From Whitmania pigra (taxonomy: Eukaryota; Annelida; Clitellata; Hirudinida; Haemopidae), in assembly GCA_021613335.1 (NCBI GenBank), contig JAJTWR010000428.1, forward strand, positions 331,001 through 395,000: DNA of 64,000 nt, written 5' to 3'. The notes under the pieces were generated by a model, which was given only the letters and a program-made list of their open reading frames with translations, did no database searches and was not told where the DNA came from. Shown here in pieces: positions 22,240-35,185 of this stretch. Numbering within the stretch: the first letter of the stretch is position 1; the number at the start of each line of letters is the position of its first letter. The position numbers were made by a program, and so were the translations under genes.

Positions 22240-22365
22240 GAAGTTATGCCTTCCACTGAAGATGGTTGCTCCATTTATAACTCTGAGCGACGGAAATGAC
22301 GAAACGAGTTGTCAATCTGAGCAGCCAATATAAATGTCCAGTTTGACGTGAACTTCCTCATTTCT
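22240..22365 (-). promoter_or_regulatory. Probable promoter of the peptide precursor
   Basis: On the minus strand AATGAGGAAGTTC (about 22350) is followed by GAGTTATAAATGGAGC (about 22275), a plausible TATA box, in a stretch less A+T-rich than its surroundings. It lies about 400 bp upstream of the start codon, with an inferred 5' UTR intron between. Confidence 0.35.
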
Positions 22366-23833
22366 TTAACAAGTTCCATCACCAAAAAAAAATGGCGAAC
22401 AAAACGGAGAAATAGGGATTGAACGCTAGCGAACGATGTGTAAACAACTGATGATTGTTAATGATGGCTTGTTTTAAATTATAAATTAATAATTTAATGT
22501 GTTAATTGTTAATTAGTGACTAATGAAATGATTGATATGTGAATGAATCACGGTGATCTATCATCATATTAGGCTCTTAGACGTTCAATTTCTCGGTTTC
22601 GGATCAACTTGTCGGAAGAAAGTAATCGGATTTTGTCGTGAGCTGAATTTGAAAGTGGATTTCGTTAATTTGTTGTTATTATAATGTATTTTTAATATTT
22701 ACTGCGTAAGTAAAATATTATTTGAATAATATTTAAAACAAAATAAATTAAATAATTAAAAATATTTAAATCCATATAATACAAATCCAAGACTCCATTA
22801 TGTGTTTATTTTTTATCCATCCTCTGTAAAACTTAAGTTAAACTTAAACGAATATAACACATTAAATGAGTGCAATTCAAGTTAAACAAAAATATTTTTA
22901 AATAAAAAATTCTCTGATAAACACTTTAAAACGTTTTGAACAAAATTCACGTGGATAGAATTTAAATCTTTATATTCCAAATAAACTTAATTTTTTAGAT
23001 TTATTCTGCATTAATTTAATTAATTTACGCAGCACAAGAATTCAATAGCAAATAATATATAAATACTTAATAATGTCTTAAATATTGTTTTTATGTACAG
23101 GTTTAATTTAGCTGATAAGAAATTCAGCAAATAATCACAATCTACGAATGCTAAAATCTGCTTAACAAGGTGTTTGTCAAGAAATCAAAAAATGAAGGTG
23201 ACTCATAATTAAGGACTTTCACATTTTTAAGAAATAAGGCTGGAAATTATTTATTATAATATGGTGCTAATTAATAGGCTGCTTAATTGAAGACGTTTTG
23301 AAGCTCCTAAAATAGTGAACTTAGAAAGAAACATTCACTTGTAATTATCCGTCGTGACGAGGCTGTTAAGGGTTTTGGGATTCATGATTAATTATATGTG
23401 ACTCATTATTAATTACAAGTTGACAAGAAGCTCCCAGATCATCAAAGCCCTTGGATGTGGCGCTATACAAATAAGCATTTATTCCATATTCCTGTAATAA
23501 TTCATGAGATTATGAGACATTATTATTATTGTTGTTGTTGTTATAATTATTTTGTTAATTGTTTTTATCTAATAGAAGTCATGTGCATTTGCATAATTTA
23601 CAGTCATCGTCGCGAGTGATTATTACCAAGGTTCTTGATGAGTCATGAGACCGCACTTCTTAAAAATAATTCTTTAAATTATTATAAAGTAAAATTAACT
23701 ACTAATTAAACAATCAACAACTAATTGGATCAACCAGTACACTTTATTTACAACTGCATCCTAAAAAATTGAATAAAATTCAATTCGCAAATCACAGTTC
23801 CATAAATTAATTAAATGTGGTTGAATTTTTCAA
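22366..23833. other. Intergenic between the two receptor groups
   Basis: A+T-rich; no gene or element recognised. It separates the + strand two-CTLD array (via the peptide gene) from the - strand one-CTLD array. Confidence 0.5.
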
Positions 23834-24617
23834 TTATTTGTAGATTTCATCACCAGTGTTCAATTCCCTAGGTTCCCGTTCTTCCTTGTTCTCCTCTGAC
23901 CATTTGAAATCAGCGTAGACCAACTTGGAGGGTGGCATGTAAGTGCACTCATCGACCTTTGCCACGAGGCTGTACACGGTAGTGCCTGCCCCTACTGACG
24001 GTTTAATTTCAACTGGTTCAACTTTGGTTTCTGGAAGAGAGGGTCGGACTTTGATGGGTTGTGGGTTTGTTGACCGTTCTTCCCTTCTCGGGGGAGATTC
24101 GAACCTTGGTATGGTGTAATCGGGTCTTGGCTGGTTGAGATCATACCTCGGTTGGGTGTACTGATGGCTCGCTTGGGACAAGGGAGAGACAACGGCTGCT
24201 TCGCTTCTTGTGGAATTCATATTTCTCAATGCTGCCTGACGCCTTCTAATGTTCATGAGTCTGAATAGTTTAACAGCAATACCAATAATAATAATAATAA
24301 TAATATACATAATTGTAAATGTATTAATCAATTTTTTTAAGAATTTGTAGTTACTTTTTTTTTTTTTTACAATAAAAGGAATAACAAAAATGAACAAAAT
24401 AAGAAATCTTTTTATAATTTTGGTAAATTTGTCGCTTAACTTAACAAATGGTAGCAATTCAATCATTTCATTCTGAAAATGTGATTAAAAATAAGATTTA
24501 ATTACCTTCGTTTCAGAATGAGCCAGATGATGGCCACAACAATGGCTGCCAAGATCATCCCAATAAACACTGCCACCAAATGCCATGGTATTTCCAAGTC
24601 ACCATTTTGCTTTTCCC
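23834..24617 (-). CDS. Gene F: orphan TM and long tyrosine-motif tail exons
   Basis: Two minus-strand exons are clear: a TM exon 24506-24617 (phase 1 in, phase 2 out) and a 142-codon tail exon 23834-24260. The TM segment reads VFIGMILAAIVVAIIWLI followed by LKRR. The tail is Pro/Arg-rich in its first half, then carries TTVYSLV (fits the TxYxxV switch motif), CTYMPP, LVYADFKW and a final DEIYK. No CTLD exon lies between 24618 and gene G, so F has no head of its own. Because its first exon is phase 1, gene G's ectodomain exons could splice to it in frame, which would make it an alternative tail for G. Otherwise it is the remnant of a decapitated receptor. The open frame upstream of 24260 is intron read-through. 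Confidence 0.65.
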
Positions 24618-26164
24618 CTAAAAATAAGTTTCAACATTTTTAAGCTTGAGTGTGTTACTAAAAAGAATTCACATCATTCACGAATTTGAATGAACAATCA
24701 GCCGGATAGCGGTCATTGTTCATTTGAACCAACGAAATTTAACAGCTACCTAAAATACTTTGACTAACCTGAATTGTCTTGTGTAGTTGTTAAACCCTTC
24801 ATTTGCAAGCTTCACCAGTTCCTCTACCGCTTCTTCTCAAAATAAAAAATGTGAATTTCCTTGACGCGAGTGTAAACCAAAAGGACCAAATTGCCAGCAA
24901 AAACTACTTGTTTCACATGTGCCGATCAATTAGATCCTTTTCTAGACCGCATTATTACTTTTATGAATATTACCTTGTCATTGTTGTTAGTAAAAATGAT
25001 TATTTTTATTATTAAGAATATTATTATATGACTATTACATATAAATTCTATTTCGTAGAGCGCTTTTATAATTGTTTGTTTAATAACTTTGATAATTATC
25101 CTTTCGTTGTCAATACTTCTTGGTAGAATTGTTAATGAAATAATTTAAATCAGATCATGCTAAACACTTAATAAGTCTTATGTTAAACCATTATTACACA
25201 GGAATACATGAAAGTCTTACATCTCAGTAAAGAGTCCATACTCCTTTCTTCCTCACATTATGACATTAAGAAGGACCACAACTTAAAATAAGGATTTTGG
25301 GGGAGGAGCTAAAGATGTATTTAATTAGCATCCTAATTCATGCAATTAATTTAATGGGAAAGGTGATTTTTACGTCTACATGTGTGTCCAGAATCACTAC
25401 CAGGACTTGTAATAGATTCGTAAATACCTAATTTTAATTAACATTTTAAACATGATTTAACATATTTTTAATCATTTCTTACTCCCACTTTGATATTTTA
25501 AATGTTAAATTGTTTTTCTTTTAAAAACTAAATTTTGACAATTGCTATAAAATAAAATATTTTTATTTATTTTACTTTTTTAAAATAAAACTGGATAATT
25601 TATTATCGAGTTAAGTTTACTTCTATACTTTATATAATTTTAAGTTTTTTATAGTTTGCACTTAACTCTGTGGCTTCGGATAATGAATAAAATTAAACTG
25701 CATTGAAAGTATGACATATTTATGCAGGTGTTTCTTTACTAATTTTATTAGTTATTTATTTTATTATTTTAATTACTTGATTAACAAAAGTTTACTGAAT
25801 AACTGCTAATTGATGATGACAGAAATACATGATGTTGGCGACAATTGAGACGAATTGTTTGATGAGCTTTGATGATAATTTGGTCGAAATAATGACTTAT
25901 GCATTGCAAAAAAATTGTGACAAGAATTGTGTGGAATCAAATATTAAATAAAAAACAACAATCAAACATATTAAAATAATAAAAGAAATGTATAAATAAA
26001 AAAACTCCAAATCACACTGACATTAGAGTCTGGATTACAGTTTGTTTATAAGCTGCAGTATTTAAAATCATAAGAAAATAAAAATTAAAAAAAAATAAAT
26101 AAATGACTAAATAAAGAGACCATTGCAAATAATTCTGGATTTTATAGTTTTTTTTAAACCAACA
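24618..26164. other. Stretch between F and G
   Basis: No CTLD exon is found. A Thr-rich frame (GLTTTQDNS) on the minus strand near 24780 might be an F stalk exon, but its splice phase could not be made to fit. The rest is A+T-rich without recognised content. Confidence 0.4.
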
Positions 26165-27987
26165 TCATTTCCTTTTCATTTCGGTCAAGTTGGCGTAATC
26201 ACAAAAATCCTCATGTTCCTTCTCCAAACTTGGATAATCAGTTTTCGGTATTTCATCTTTAGATTCCACTTTGTTCTGTTTGAGTTGTTTTTCAGTTTCA
26301 GAGATTTTCTTTTTAGAAGGAATTTTTTTCACGCTGTTCGACTGACCTCTGAAATAAGATAAATTAAATTAAATTGTGCTAACATGTTCTGCTAACAGCG
26401 GTGAGAAGATTACAAAAGGTATCAAAGTGTGAATTAAATTTTGTTTTTATAAAAAATCGAAATTTTGTATCGCTTAATTACACATAATTTCAGTTTGCAA
26501 TTCCATGTTTCCACCTAAGAATCTAATGGTTAAACGAATGCAATTGCAAATTAATTGCATAGTTAATTCCAATAACTCAAATGTTTGAAAGTACTCTTGT
26601 ATTATCATCGATGCTTTAAAAACCAATCATTCTCCAATATTTCAACAAACATTCCTCAATCATTCACCAATAATTCCTCAATTATTCAACAATCATTCCT
26701 CAATCATTCAACAATCATTCCTCAATCAGACCTCCTCCTTGAAGCAATTAGGACGGCAATTGTGAGGAGAGCCATGAGATGAAAGACTCCGGAAACCACG
26801 ACGAAAATCAAAAGCTCCATTTTGCAATCCTTGGTGCGAGTTGCATTCCTTAAAGTATTCGAGGATTCTAGAAAATGTTGAAAATTATTGTTAAAATAAT
26901 ATTTACCAGACTTAAAGAAAAATAAAATGCTTAATATGCATCACTTAAACGAACTATTGCTAGTATTATAATAATAATAATAGTAATTATTATTTCAATA
27001 AAACAACAAGTATTACGTAAAGTTATAAATCCATTGTTGTTTGTTGTACATTTAAATTTATTTAGCCATCATTCTTTTGCATACAACTTAGCAGATTAAA
27101 AGTAAACATTTTTAAAAATTATTTTTATTACCTGCAACCTCTTCTCGACTTATTGCAGAAATTACGTAGATTTTGGGATCAGAGGTGGGATTAAAATCAG
27201 ATTGTTTTTCTTTAGGATCTTCATCCATCTTTTTCATGCATATTGTTGAAAACTTGACGACCTGATGATGAACATAAAACCAGTCATATCGAAGTGTTAA
27301 CAGAACAGCTAGGACTGTGTTCGGTTCCTGAACTTCAGTATAGCCTCTTCCCCAGTTTGTATATTTTGCCCCTAAATTTAAAAGTGAAACAACTTAATAC
27401 ACGTGAATAATAATAAATAATTTTATCTTCAATAATAATGATTTATAAAAGTATGCACAACAAGTTTACAATGCGTAGTTACTTAACTATCAAATTCTCC
27501 AAAAGTTAGACTTATCCAAAACATTTTAATATTTAACGACAAGTCAACAAAGTTAATATCATCAACGTGTCCAGCAATATTAAGATTAACTTAAGGGTTA
27601 TAATTTAAATATTTCGACTAACTAGTCATGCTGTCTTTCCAATAACAAATTGTGGTCTGACATTCCAATCTAAGCTCAACGTAATTTATTTTTGCATGAA
27701 TTTCTCCAGCAAAACGTATCACATTGTTCATCATTTCCCGGTTGTAAATTTCCAGATACTGATAGGGTGATGGACAGTCTGATATTGATGAATGAGATAC
27801 TCCTTCGTTTAGCATCGTGTAGCAGTAAGTCTCGTAACACCTCGTTTTATTCTCGTTTGCATTGATGAAAGTCCCAAGGAAAGTCAAGCCTGTGATGCAA
27901 GAAATGAAATAGTTGTTAATTCTAACAGTTTACTATTTAATATCCAATGATGCTTTTACTTAGAACGAAGATCTGGAATTCCATCAT
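26165..27987 (-). CDS. Gene G: one-CTLD receptor with ITAM-like tail
   Basis: Minus-strand exons: 27960-27987, 27623-27889, 27132-27371, 26732-26867, 26165-26348 (284 aa). The signal peptide MMEFQIFVLSLTFLGTFINA spans the first intron. The CTLD first half has RCYETYCYT, DCPSPYQYLEIY and CYWKD; the second half has AKYTNWGRG and STICMKKM, followed in the same exon by a long polar stalk. The TM segment reads LLIFVVVSGVFHLMALLTI followed by AVLIASRRR. The tail is Lys/Glu-rich and carries TDYPSL, nine residues, then DYANL: two YxxL boxes spaced as in an ITAM (6-12 residues). That points to an activating tail, unlike the ITIM tails of its neighbours. The kinase-recruiting role is inference. Confidence 0.82.
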
Positions 27988-28078
27988 TTTGCAGTTATCA
28001 AAATTGCAAATCATTTCCTGAATTGGTGCAAAATTCATACAATCATATGCTCGACACATTCATGTCAACTGGCAACTA

Positions 28079-28180
28079 TTAGGCAATTGTTTCGGGCAAA
28101 GCCTTCCTAGCTATTACAAAAGCAATTATCCTTATATTGTCCATCAAATGGAGCATAGACCGACGCCCAACATCTGTTTT
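28079..28180 (-). pseudogene. Possible TM-exon remnant of a G/H-like receptor
   Basis: A minus-strand frame after an AAAACAG acceptor reads MLHLMDNIRIIAFVIARKAL, which resembles the TM ends of genes G (HLMALLTIAVLIASRRR) and H (HVVALVTILALIASRKM). No flanking receptor exons accompany it. Low confidence. Confidence 0.3.
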
Positions 28181-28754
28181 CTTTTGAAAAAAATTTATTG
28201 AATTAATTTTGGAATAAAATGAAATATTATATTGTGAGATTAAGTGATGTCGATGATGTCTGATCCATTTCAATTCGTTTAAATAAATAATTTTGTAATA
28301 AAACTAGCAATCTCGTATGAAAAATATTTTGCTTATGAGATGAAAACACTTAAATTATTATTTCGTAATATAACTTAGCATAACTATTATTCTGAACCTG
28401 GTCTTTTAGCAGGAACATTTGTTGTCCTCAGAAAACAATTATGTGTATTTGATTTGCACCGAGATTACAACTACTTTTTATGTTGTCAGTAATTGTGCCA
28501 AGCTGCAGAAATCATGATGTTTCTCCAATTTTAGAACATAAATCGACTTCCAGGTTTTTTTGATGTAAATGCATCAATATATTAATATTAATTAATAGTC
28601 TAATTAAAGCTTCAAAAAAATATACGATCAAAATTTTTTTTATTTATTTTGTCAATGCCTTACAAAATCTTATAAAATCATTCGACCGAGTTAAGTAATT
28701 TAATTACGAAGTAAGTAAATTTATGAACTAGTTAGTCTCAATCTCGATCGTGTC

Positions 28755-28870
28755 TTATGAATATTCATCACCCAATGGACCGGTGACCGTTGCTAAATTT
28801 TCACGATTTCGATAAACATTGTTTGTGTTTTTTTGTTTTTTTGCCAGAATTTAAATCTTCTGATGTTGAG
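28755..28870 (-). pseudogene. Possible tail-exon remnant ending GPLGDEYS
   Basis: A minus-strand frame ends NNVYRNRENLATVTGPLGDE then YS and a stop (TAA 28755-28757). GPLGDEY matches the C-terminal GPLGDEYALVKKL of gene I and the GPMGDVY ends of L, M and O'. It lies downstream of gene H and could be a lost or alternative H tail. The acceptor is not clear. Confidence 0.4.
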
Positions 28871-28879
28871 ACGTTTTTC

Positions 28880-29730
28880 TAAAAGATGAAGTCATAATAT
28901 TTTCATGATTTTCAGGCTTATATATAGTATTTATAATTCTGCAATAAAAAAAAGTGTCTTCTATTCTATGTTTATTATATATTTTTCTTTATTTATTAAG
29001 CAATAAAAGAGAAAGTCACGACCTTTGCTTAGCTTTTTGAATTTCAATAAATGATTCCTTAATTAGATGTTCCTCCTTCATTTTGAAACTTTTAAATTGA
29101 TGTATAAATAATAATGTTCAGTATCTAGCTTTATAACATTTGTTATAACAATTCACTAAAAATATTGAAATGAATGTGTAGGAATTGGTAGAAGGTTTTT
29201 TTCATACTTGGTATCTTGAAATAAATTTCTTGAGTTTTTATGAAATAACTTCAAGGTTTCAAAACAAAATTATTCATTTGCTCAAAGCGATAACATTTAT
29301 TTGTAGCAACAATTGCGAACAAAGGTCTGGAATAAATTATGTGACGAATCAAATCGTAAAAGATCTTCGTTGAAGTTAAAATGTTTTTATTTTAAATAAG
29401 CTTTCATTGTCTTTGCAAGTTTTTAATCCTGATATCAAAATGGAATCAATATTTCATTAGTCTCATTAAACCACTATAAATTAATGTTAAGGTAAGATAA
29501 CAGGTTAATTAAAGTCTTTGACATTTAATTGATATTTTCATAATCTTTTAATATCTGATATTGATCAGAATAACGTAGACCTGGATAGTTTAATTTAATG
29601 TAGTCGGAGTTGGCATCTGAAAGACATTATGCGGCCACTGTTAACTCTATCCGAAGCAATTTGACAACTTGATGTACCAAATCTTTAACTCTAGATTTTG
29701 TTCCATTTTCTTCATTTAAACTTTACTTTG
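28880..29730. other. Stretch upstream of the 36-bp minisatellite
   Basis: A+T-rich; no gene recognised. The 62-codon frame at 29185-29373 (+) has no similarity I can name. Confidence 0.4.
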
Positions 29731-29734
29731 TGGT

Positions 29735-29950
29735 ACTTATATATTCTATATTTACTTACACTTTACTAATACTTATATATTATATATTTACTTATACTTT
29801 ACTAGTACTTATATATTATATATTTACTTACACTTTACAAGTACTTATATATTCTATATTTACTTATACTTTACTAGTACTGATATATTATATATTTACT
29901 TATACTTTACTAATACTTATATATTTATTTACATAGTAGCTATTCTCTGT
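29735..29950. repeat. 36-bp minisatellite, about six copies
   Basis: Unit ACTTATATATT(A/C)TATATTTACTTA(C/T)ACTTTACTAGT recurs at 29735, 29771, 29807, 29843, 29879 and 29915. Because 36 is a multiple of 3, a spurious repetitive ORF results. Confidence 0.9.
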
Positions 29951-30051
29951 ACATTGATATAGTTAGGACTATTATCTTCGTCCAATTGAAGAGCTTGGTA
30001 AATATTTTCTGGATTGCCACGTTTGGAAAGACTTTTTCTGGGAATGATTTC

Positions 30052-31096
30052 TTATTTTTCATTTTCAGGATCTTGTTCCTTCGAGATTGCACCCTTTGAA
30101 TCTGGTGCTCGTCTTTTGCTTGAAAATAAAAGTGATTGTAATTATAATTATCATTTACTGGATGAATGAATTATTATTTACTGGGAAATGGTCATTAAAA
30201 TTCTTAGATAATCAATCAAACTCAATATCGTAATGCTTTACTTCATAATTATGTGATTAATATCAATAATAGTAAGTAATTTTATTTTTTAATGATTAAT
30301 TTATTAATTATTACGTAATTGTTCATCACGATTCAAAACAAACATTTTCCTCGATGCAATTAAAGCCAAAATCGTGACCAAAGCCACGACGTGAAAGAAA
30401 ACTGAAACTGCGACGAAGGTCAAAACTTCCACTTTTAAATTTTTCAAAGTGCACACTGTCCAATTATCTGAAAAATAGGGACATAGTAAGAAAATTAATT
30501 AAGATAAACTTATGAATATTAAATGACATGAATATTTAATGACATCAACATAATATTAATTATTAATGACTTACTTATAATATTAATTGAACGTATGTAA
30601 TAATAATGTCTACCACAAATCAAACATTTTTTTCATCTTTATTGATATTAATTAACTTATATAATAATAATGTTTAGCATTAATTAAGTAATGTTTCTTC
30701 TAGCTAACCTTTTTTGCTCTCTAGCCACAAACAATTTGTAGCATTCCGACTTTCCAGTCTTAACTCGACGTAATTGCATTTGGCATCGATTTCTTTGGAG
30801 AATCGTACCACATCCTTCATCATCTGATCGTCGTAAATTTCCAGGTTTACATAACTTGGAGCACAAATAGATATGGATGAATGTGTTACTCCTTCGTTCA
30901 GCGTTGTAAAGCAGTAAGATCCACAGCATCTTGTTCTGTTTTCATTTGCATTGATAAATCCGTACAAAGAAATGACTGTTGTATAGGTAAGCAATTATCG
31001 TAAAATATATACATTAGTTTTTGAATAACCATTCAAGACTATTTAAAGCCATTTAAGAACAATATACTTGCCGATCAGGAAACCCATCAATTTCAT
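30052..31096 (-). CDS. Gene H: receptor with half a CTLD and a tyrosine-free tail
   Basis: Minus-strand exons: 31072-31096, 30709-30975, 30344-30467, 30052-30118 (160 aa). The first intron needs a GC donor (ATCG|GCAAGT); the nearby GT breaks the frame. The signal peptide MKLMGFLIVISLYGFINA and the first CTLD half (RCCGSYCFT, NLEIYDDQ, NCLWLESKK) closely match gene G. No second-half exon (AKYTNW type) lies in the 240-bp intron before the TM exon, yet the phases still join in frame. The TM segment ends LALIASRKM and the tail is 22 residues, RRAPDSKGAISKEQDPENEK at its end, with no tyrosine. It may be a degenerate copy, or make a short protein that pairs with others. Confidence 0.65.
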
Positions 31097-31438
31097 TGTA
31101 ACTCTTGGTCTGTTTAACTGATTAAAAGTTATTATCGTCTTCTGGGTGAGAATTATTTTAATGATTTTTTTATTCAATAAAAACTTAATCGGCTCTAACA
31201 AATTTTTGCGTTGATTTGGTACCTTGATTTGAAGTCCTTATTCAGAGGTAATATTGGAATAGACTTAATTAATATTAAAAAACGAATAAACTTGGCTCTT
31301 CAATTTGTATGTAACAATGACAATAAAAAAAGTTTACTATAGGAAAGGTAATGAACTATTAGTTGAGCCTAACAGTTAAGAACAAATAATTTGGCAAATC
31401 CATTTATTAAAAGGAAAGTAATTTCCGTTTTGATAACA

Positions 31439-31568
<130 letters not shown>

Positions 31569-32113
31569 ATTATCATTTTCTCATTTATGCTAAAGATTTA
31601 TGTAATTCGTCAGAGATTCTGGATTTTTTTTTGGTAGGATCTTGAGTTCTTAAATAATAAAATTTATAAATATTAAGAGGTAATTTTGTGCACAACTCTC
31701 TCCAAACGATGTAACAACAGCTTAAACGGGAGTTAACTTTTAAGTTGCAGAGACAGAAAACAATTACTTGCATCTGCTTGCAAACAAATAACCTCAGTTA
31801 ATTACTTTGGTCCTTGAATGAGAATGATATTTTCTGTTTGGTTTTGTTACATCATCCGGAAAATAAATTATCATATATTACTATATCCATTGAATGAAAT
31901 TTAAATTCAATATTTCATTTGTGGATTAATAAGTTTGACCAATTTTTATTTTTCCGCAGTTTTCAGATTAAGCTAAAAGAAGCCGAGAGTTGTTCACACA
32001 ATTCATTTTAAATAAATAAAGCGGTTTAAAGTTAAAAATGTTTTATCAATTACTTAAATGAAAAACATAACTGAAAATTATAAATAAGTAATGCTTAATC
32101 AATTTTTATCAGT

Positions 32114-34158
32114 TTACAGCTTCTTCACCAGAGCATATTCATCCCCCAAGGGTCCAACGTTCTTGAAAGAAGAATGGTTTTCATAAAGGCCACTTGTTTC
32201 TTCAGCTTGGGATTGAGGCAATTTCGATTCAGTAATTTCAATTGCCTTAGAATCGTGTTCTGCAGACCAATCCAAATCTGCGTATAGAATGTTGGTGGAT
32301 TCTGTTGAATTGTTTGGCAGATTTAAAGGGTTCACGTAGTCAGAAGAGGATTCAGAATTGGGAAGAACATCGGCATAATCCGAGGACTGAAGACTTACTG
32401 GAGAGTTAACTGGGTTAACGATTCTGTAGTTTACAAAGCTTTTGCTTCGAGTTGTACTTTTTTTTAATCTATTTCTGCGATTAAAATTTAAGTTAGAATT
32501 AATTGTTAATTTGTCCAAGTAGTTGATAAAATCCAATCTATAAAATTATGGGTCATATGCAGTCTTAAAGATAAAGTTGAAATTTTATAAATTTGTTGTG
32601 GCATGCAAATGACATAAGTAAGTATGTAAGACACATGTAAAACAACATAAGTACTTTATGTAAATCTTATCTTGCAATTACAGCTGCTTATTCACCTTTT
32701 GCGCCTGAAAACAACGACCAAAAGTGCAATCAGCAGCATTACAAGAGCTAAACTTGCCAAACCCAAAACGACACCGACAATGAGCATAATTGGTTCCTTT
32801 GGGGTATCGGTTTGTTCTGAAAGAAGTTAAATACATTTCTTGAAATTTACTTCAAATCAGATCAGACGGTAAAAATAAGCAGGCAGTCGTTCTCACTGTT
32901 AGTTGACTGATTTGATGTGTCTTTATCCCCTGAATTGAATGGAAATGTTTTTGCCAGCAAGTCAATACAAAATAAAATAATAAGATTAAATATTTTAATG
33001 CTTACTCATGCAAATGACAGCCACCATACGGTCATCAATATTTTGCAAACGCCACGGAGTAACATTTGGAACTGTAAAAAACACTGTAGAATCGTGTGGA
33101 ACTTTATTAACGTAGTTTTCCTGAAGTTTGTTATACTCTACTTCTGCGAATGTTAGGGAAGATAGTGATGTCATGTCAAAATAAGAAATTATTTCTATTT
33201 ATCCAGATGCTCTTACCTATATTCATTTTCCTCCATCTGCAAAATCTTCCTTCGCACGTCATACCAAGAGGAACTGGATAGTTGTCTTTCAACTGTTTAC
33301 TAATAATAAACCTTTTAACCTCAAGCACCATATCATTATTATAAATTTCCAAATCCCAATAAGGCGGCTGGCATTTCTTAGCATGTCTGAATGTTTGATA
33401 CTGTTTATCCCAAGAGTAACAGAATTTTTCGTAACACATTTCAAGAGAAATTACATCTGATAACACTGAAAATGAGTGGAACATTTCAAATTTTCAATTG
33501 CATTTGTAACTATTTTTGTCTTACTTTAATTTAATGTTTTTCGTTCACTATCTTACATTATTTCTACAGTAAATGAGTTATTACACCATCAAAGTCTTTT
33601 ATTATGAACATATTGAAATAACCCGGGAGTCCGCAAATAAGTAAGTTAACTAATAAGTTTATTAGAGCAAGTATTCAGTTAACGGAACTGAATAATAGAA
33701 GTTTAAGTGTTTAAGGAATGAGGTACTTTAAGGATGCAAATGGATATTTGGGCTTCCAAGTTGTCTGGATTCTCGTTGTTTGTTAGGTGATTATCGAGAA
33801 TGCTTTTCTGTAGCAAAACTAGATCCCACGTGCCCGAAAAAGATGCCAAATATAATTAAGTATAAATTTAATTATATTAGCAATATAAACTTAATTAATG
33901 TCCAAAAATCTAAGTTTACAACAATATAATTAAAAATGATGACAATCAATTTAGAAAAGCTATTTCAAACAGTATAATAAAAATATTGCGATGATGATGA
34001 TAATAATAGGGAAGATAATGATGTCATTTTAAATAAATCATAAATTATAAATTAATAAAAATAATGATAATCATTTATTCGTAATTTATTCGAAATTTAA
34101 TCAAACCTGTTGAAAGGAGCAAAAGCAATTTGTTGATGTTACTTATTTTAATTTTCAT
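32114..34158 (-). CDS. Gene I: one-CTLD receptor with multi-ITIM tail
   Basis: Minus-strand exons: 34107-34158, 33217-33465, 33006-33143, 32897-32929, 32696-32816, 32114-32474 (317 aa). Signal peptide MKIKISNINKLLLLLSTV. The CTLD first half shows CYEKFCYSWDK, PPYWDLEIYN, VPLGM and CRWRK; the second half EVEYNKLQ to AVICM. A 33-bp exon encodes a Ser/Thr stalk (DKDTSNQSTN). The TM segment is strongly hydrophobic, ends VVVFRRKR and has no charged residue. The 120-residue tail has SSDYADVL (fits SxYxxV), SDYVNPL, NILYADLDW (canonical ITIM), GLYENH and the C-terminal GPLGDEYALVKKL. An inhibitory signalling role is inferred. All exons join in frame. Confidence 0.85.
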
Positions 34159-34469
34159 TTTAACTTTAAATTCAGTTAAAAGTAATAATAATTTTGCAGC
34201 ATCGATTTGTTGTAAACAAACGTCTACATCCTCAAAGACTGAAGCTACTTGCGCATAATTTGGGTGCTGACTCAGCGAAATTAAAACCTAGCTTCTGCTG
34301 TTGTTAAATAGTGCAATTACATTCCTGTATCGTAACACTGTTTCCTTTTCTTGATTAATCAATCATTTATGAAATTGTTAATCTACAAATAAGTCTGTTT
34401 AATAAATGATTACCCTGAGTATATCAGGTGCTTAATGGTTATCTAAATAAAAGGTCATATAATAAACTA

Positions 34470-35185
<716 letters not shown>

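Noticed and set aside
22231..22250. ATAACGAAGTTAT resembling a recombinase (loxP-like) arm
   Set aside because: Short chance palindrome in a eukaryotic promoter region; no paired arm or spacer.
24780..24940. Minus-strand frames with a faint cystatin look (VVFAGN, EEAVEELVKLANEGFNN)
   Set aside because: The pieces occur in the wrong order for a cystatin and lack consistent splice sites.
29730..29936. 68-codon repetitive ORF of LIYYIFTYTL-type units
   Set aside because: Caused by the 36-bp minisatellite, whose length is a multiple of three.
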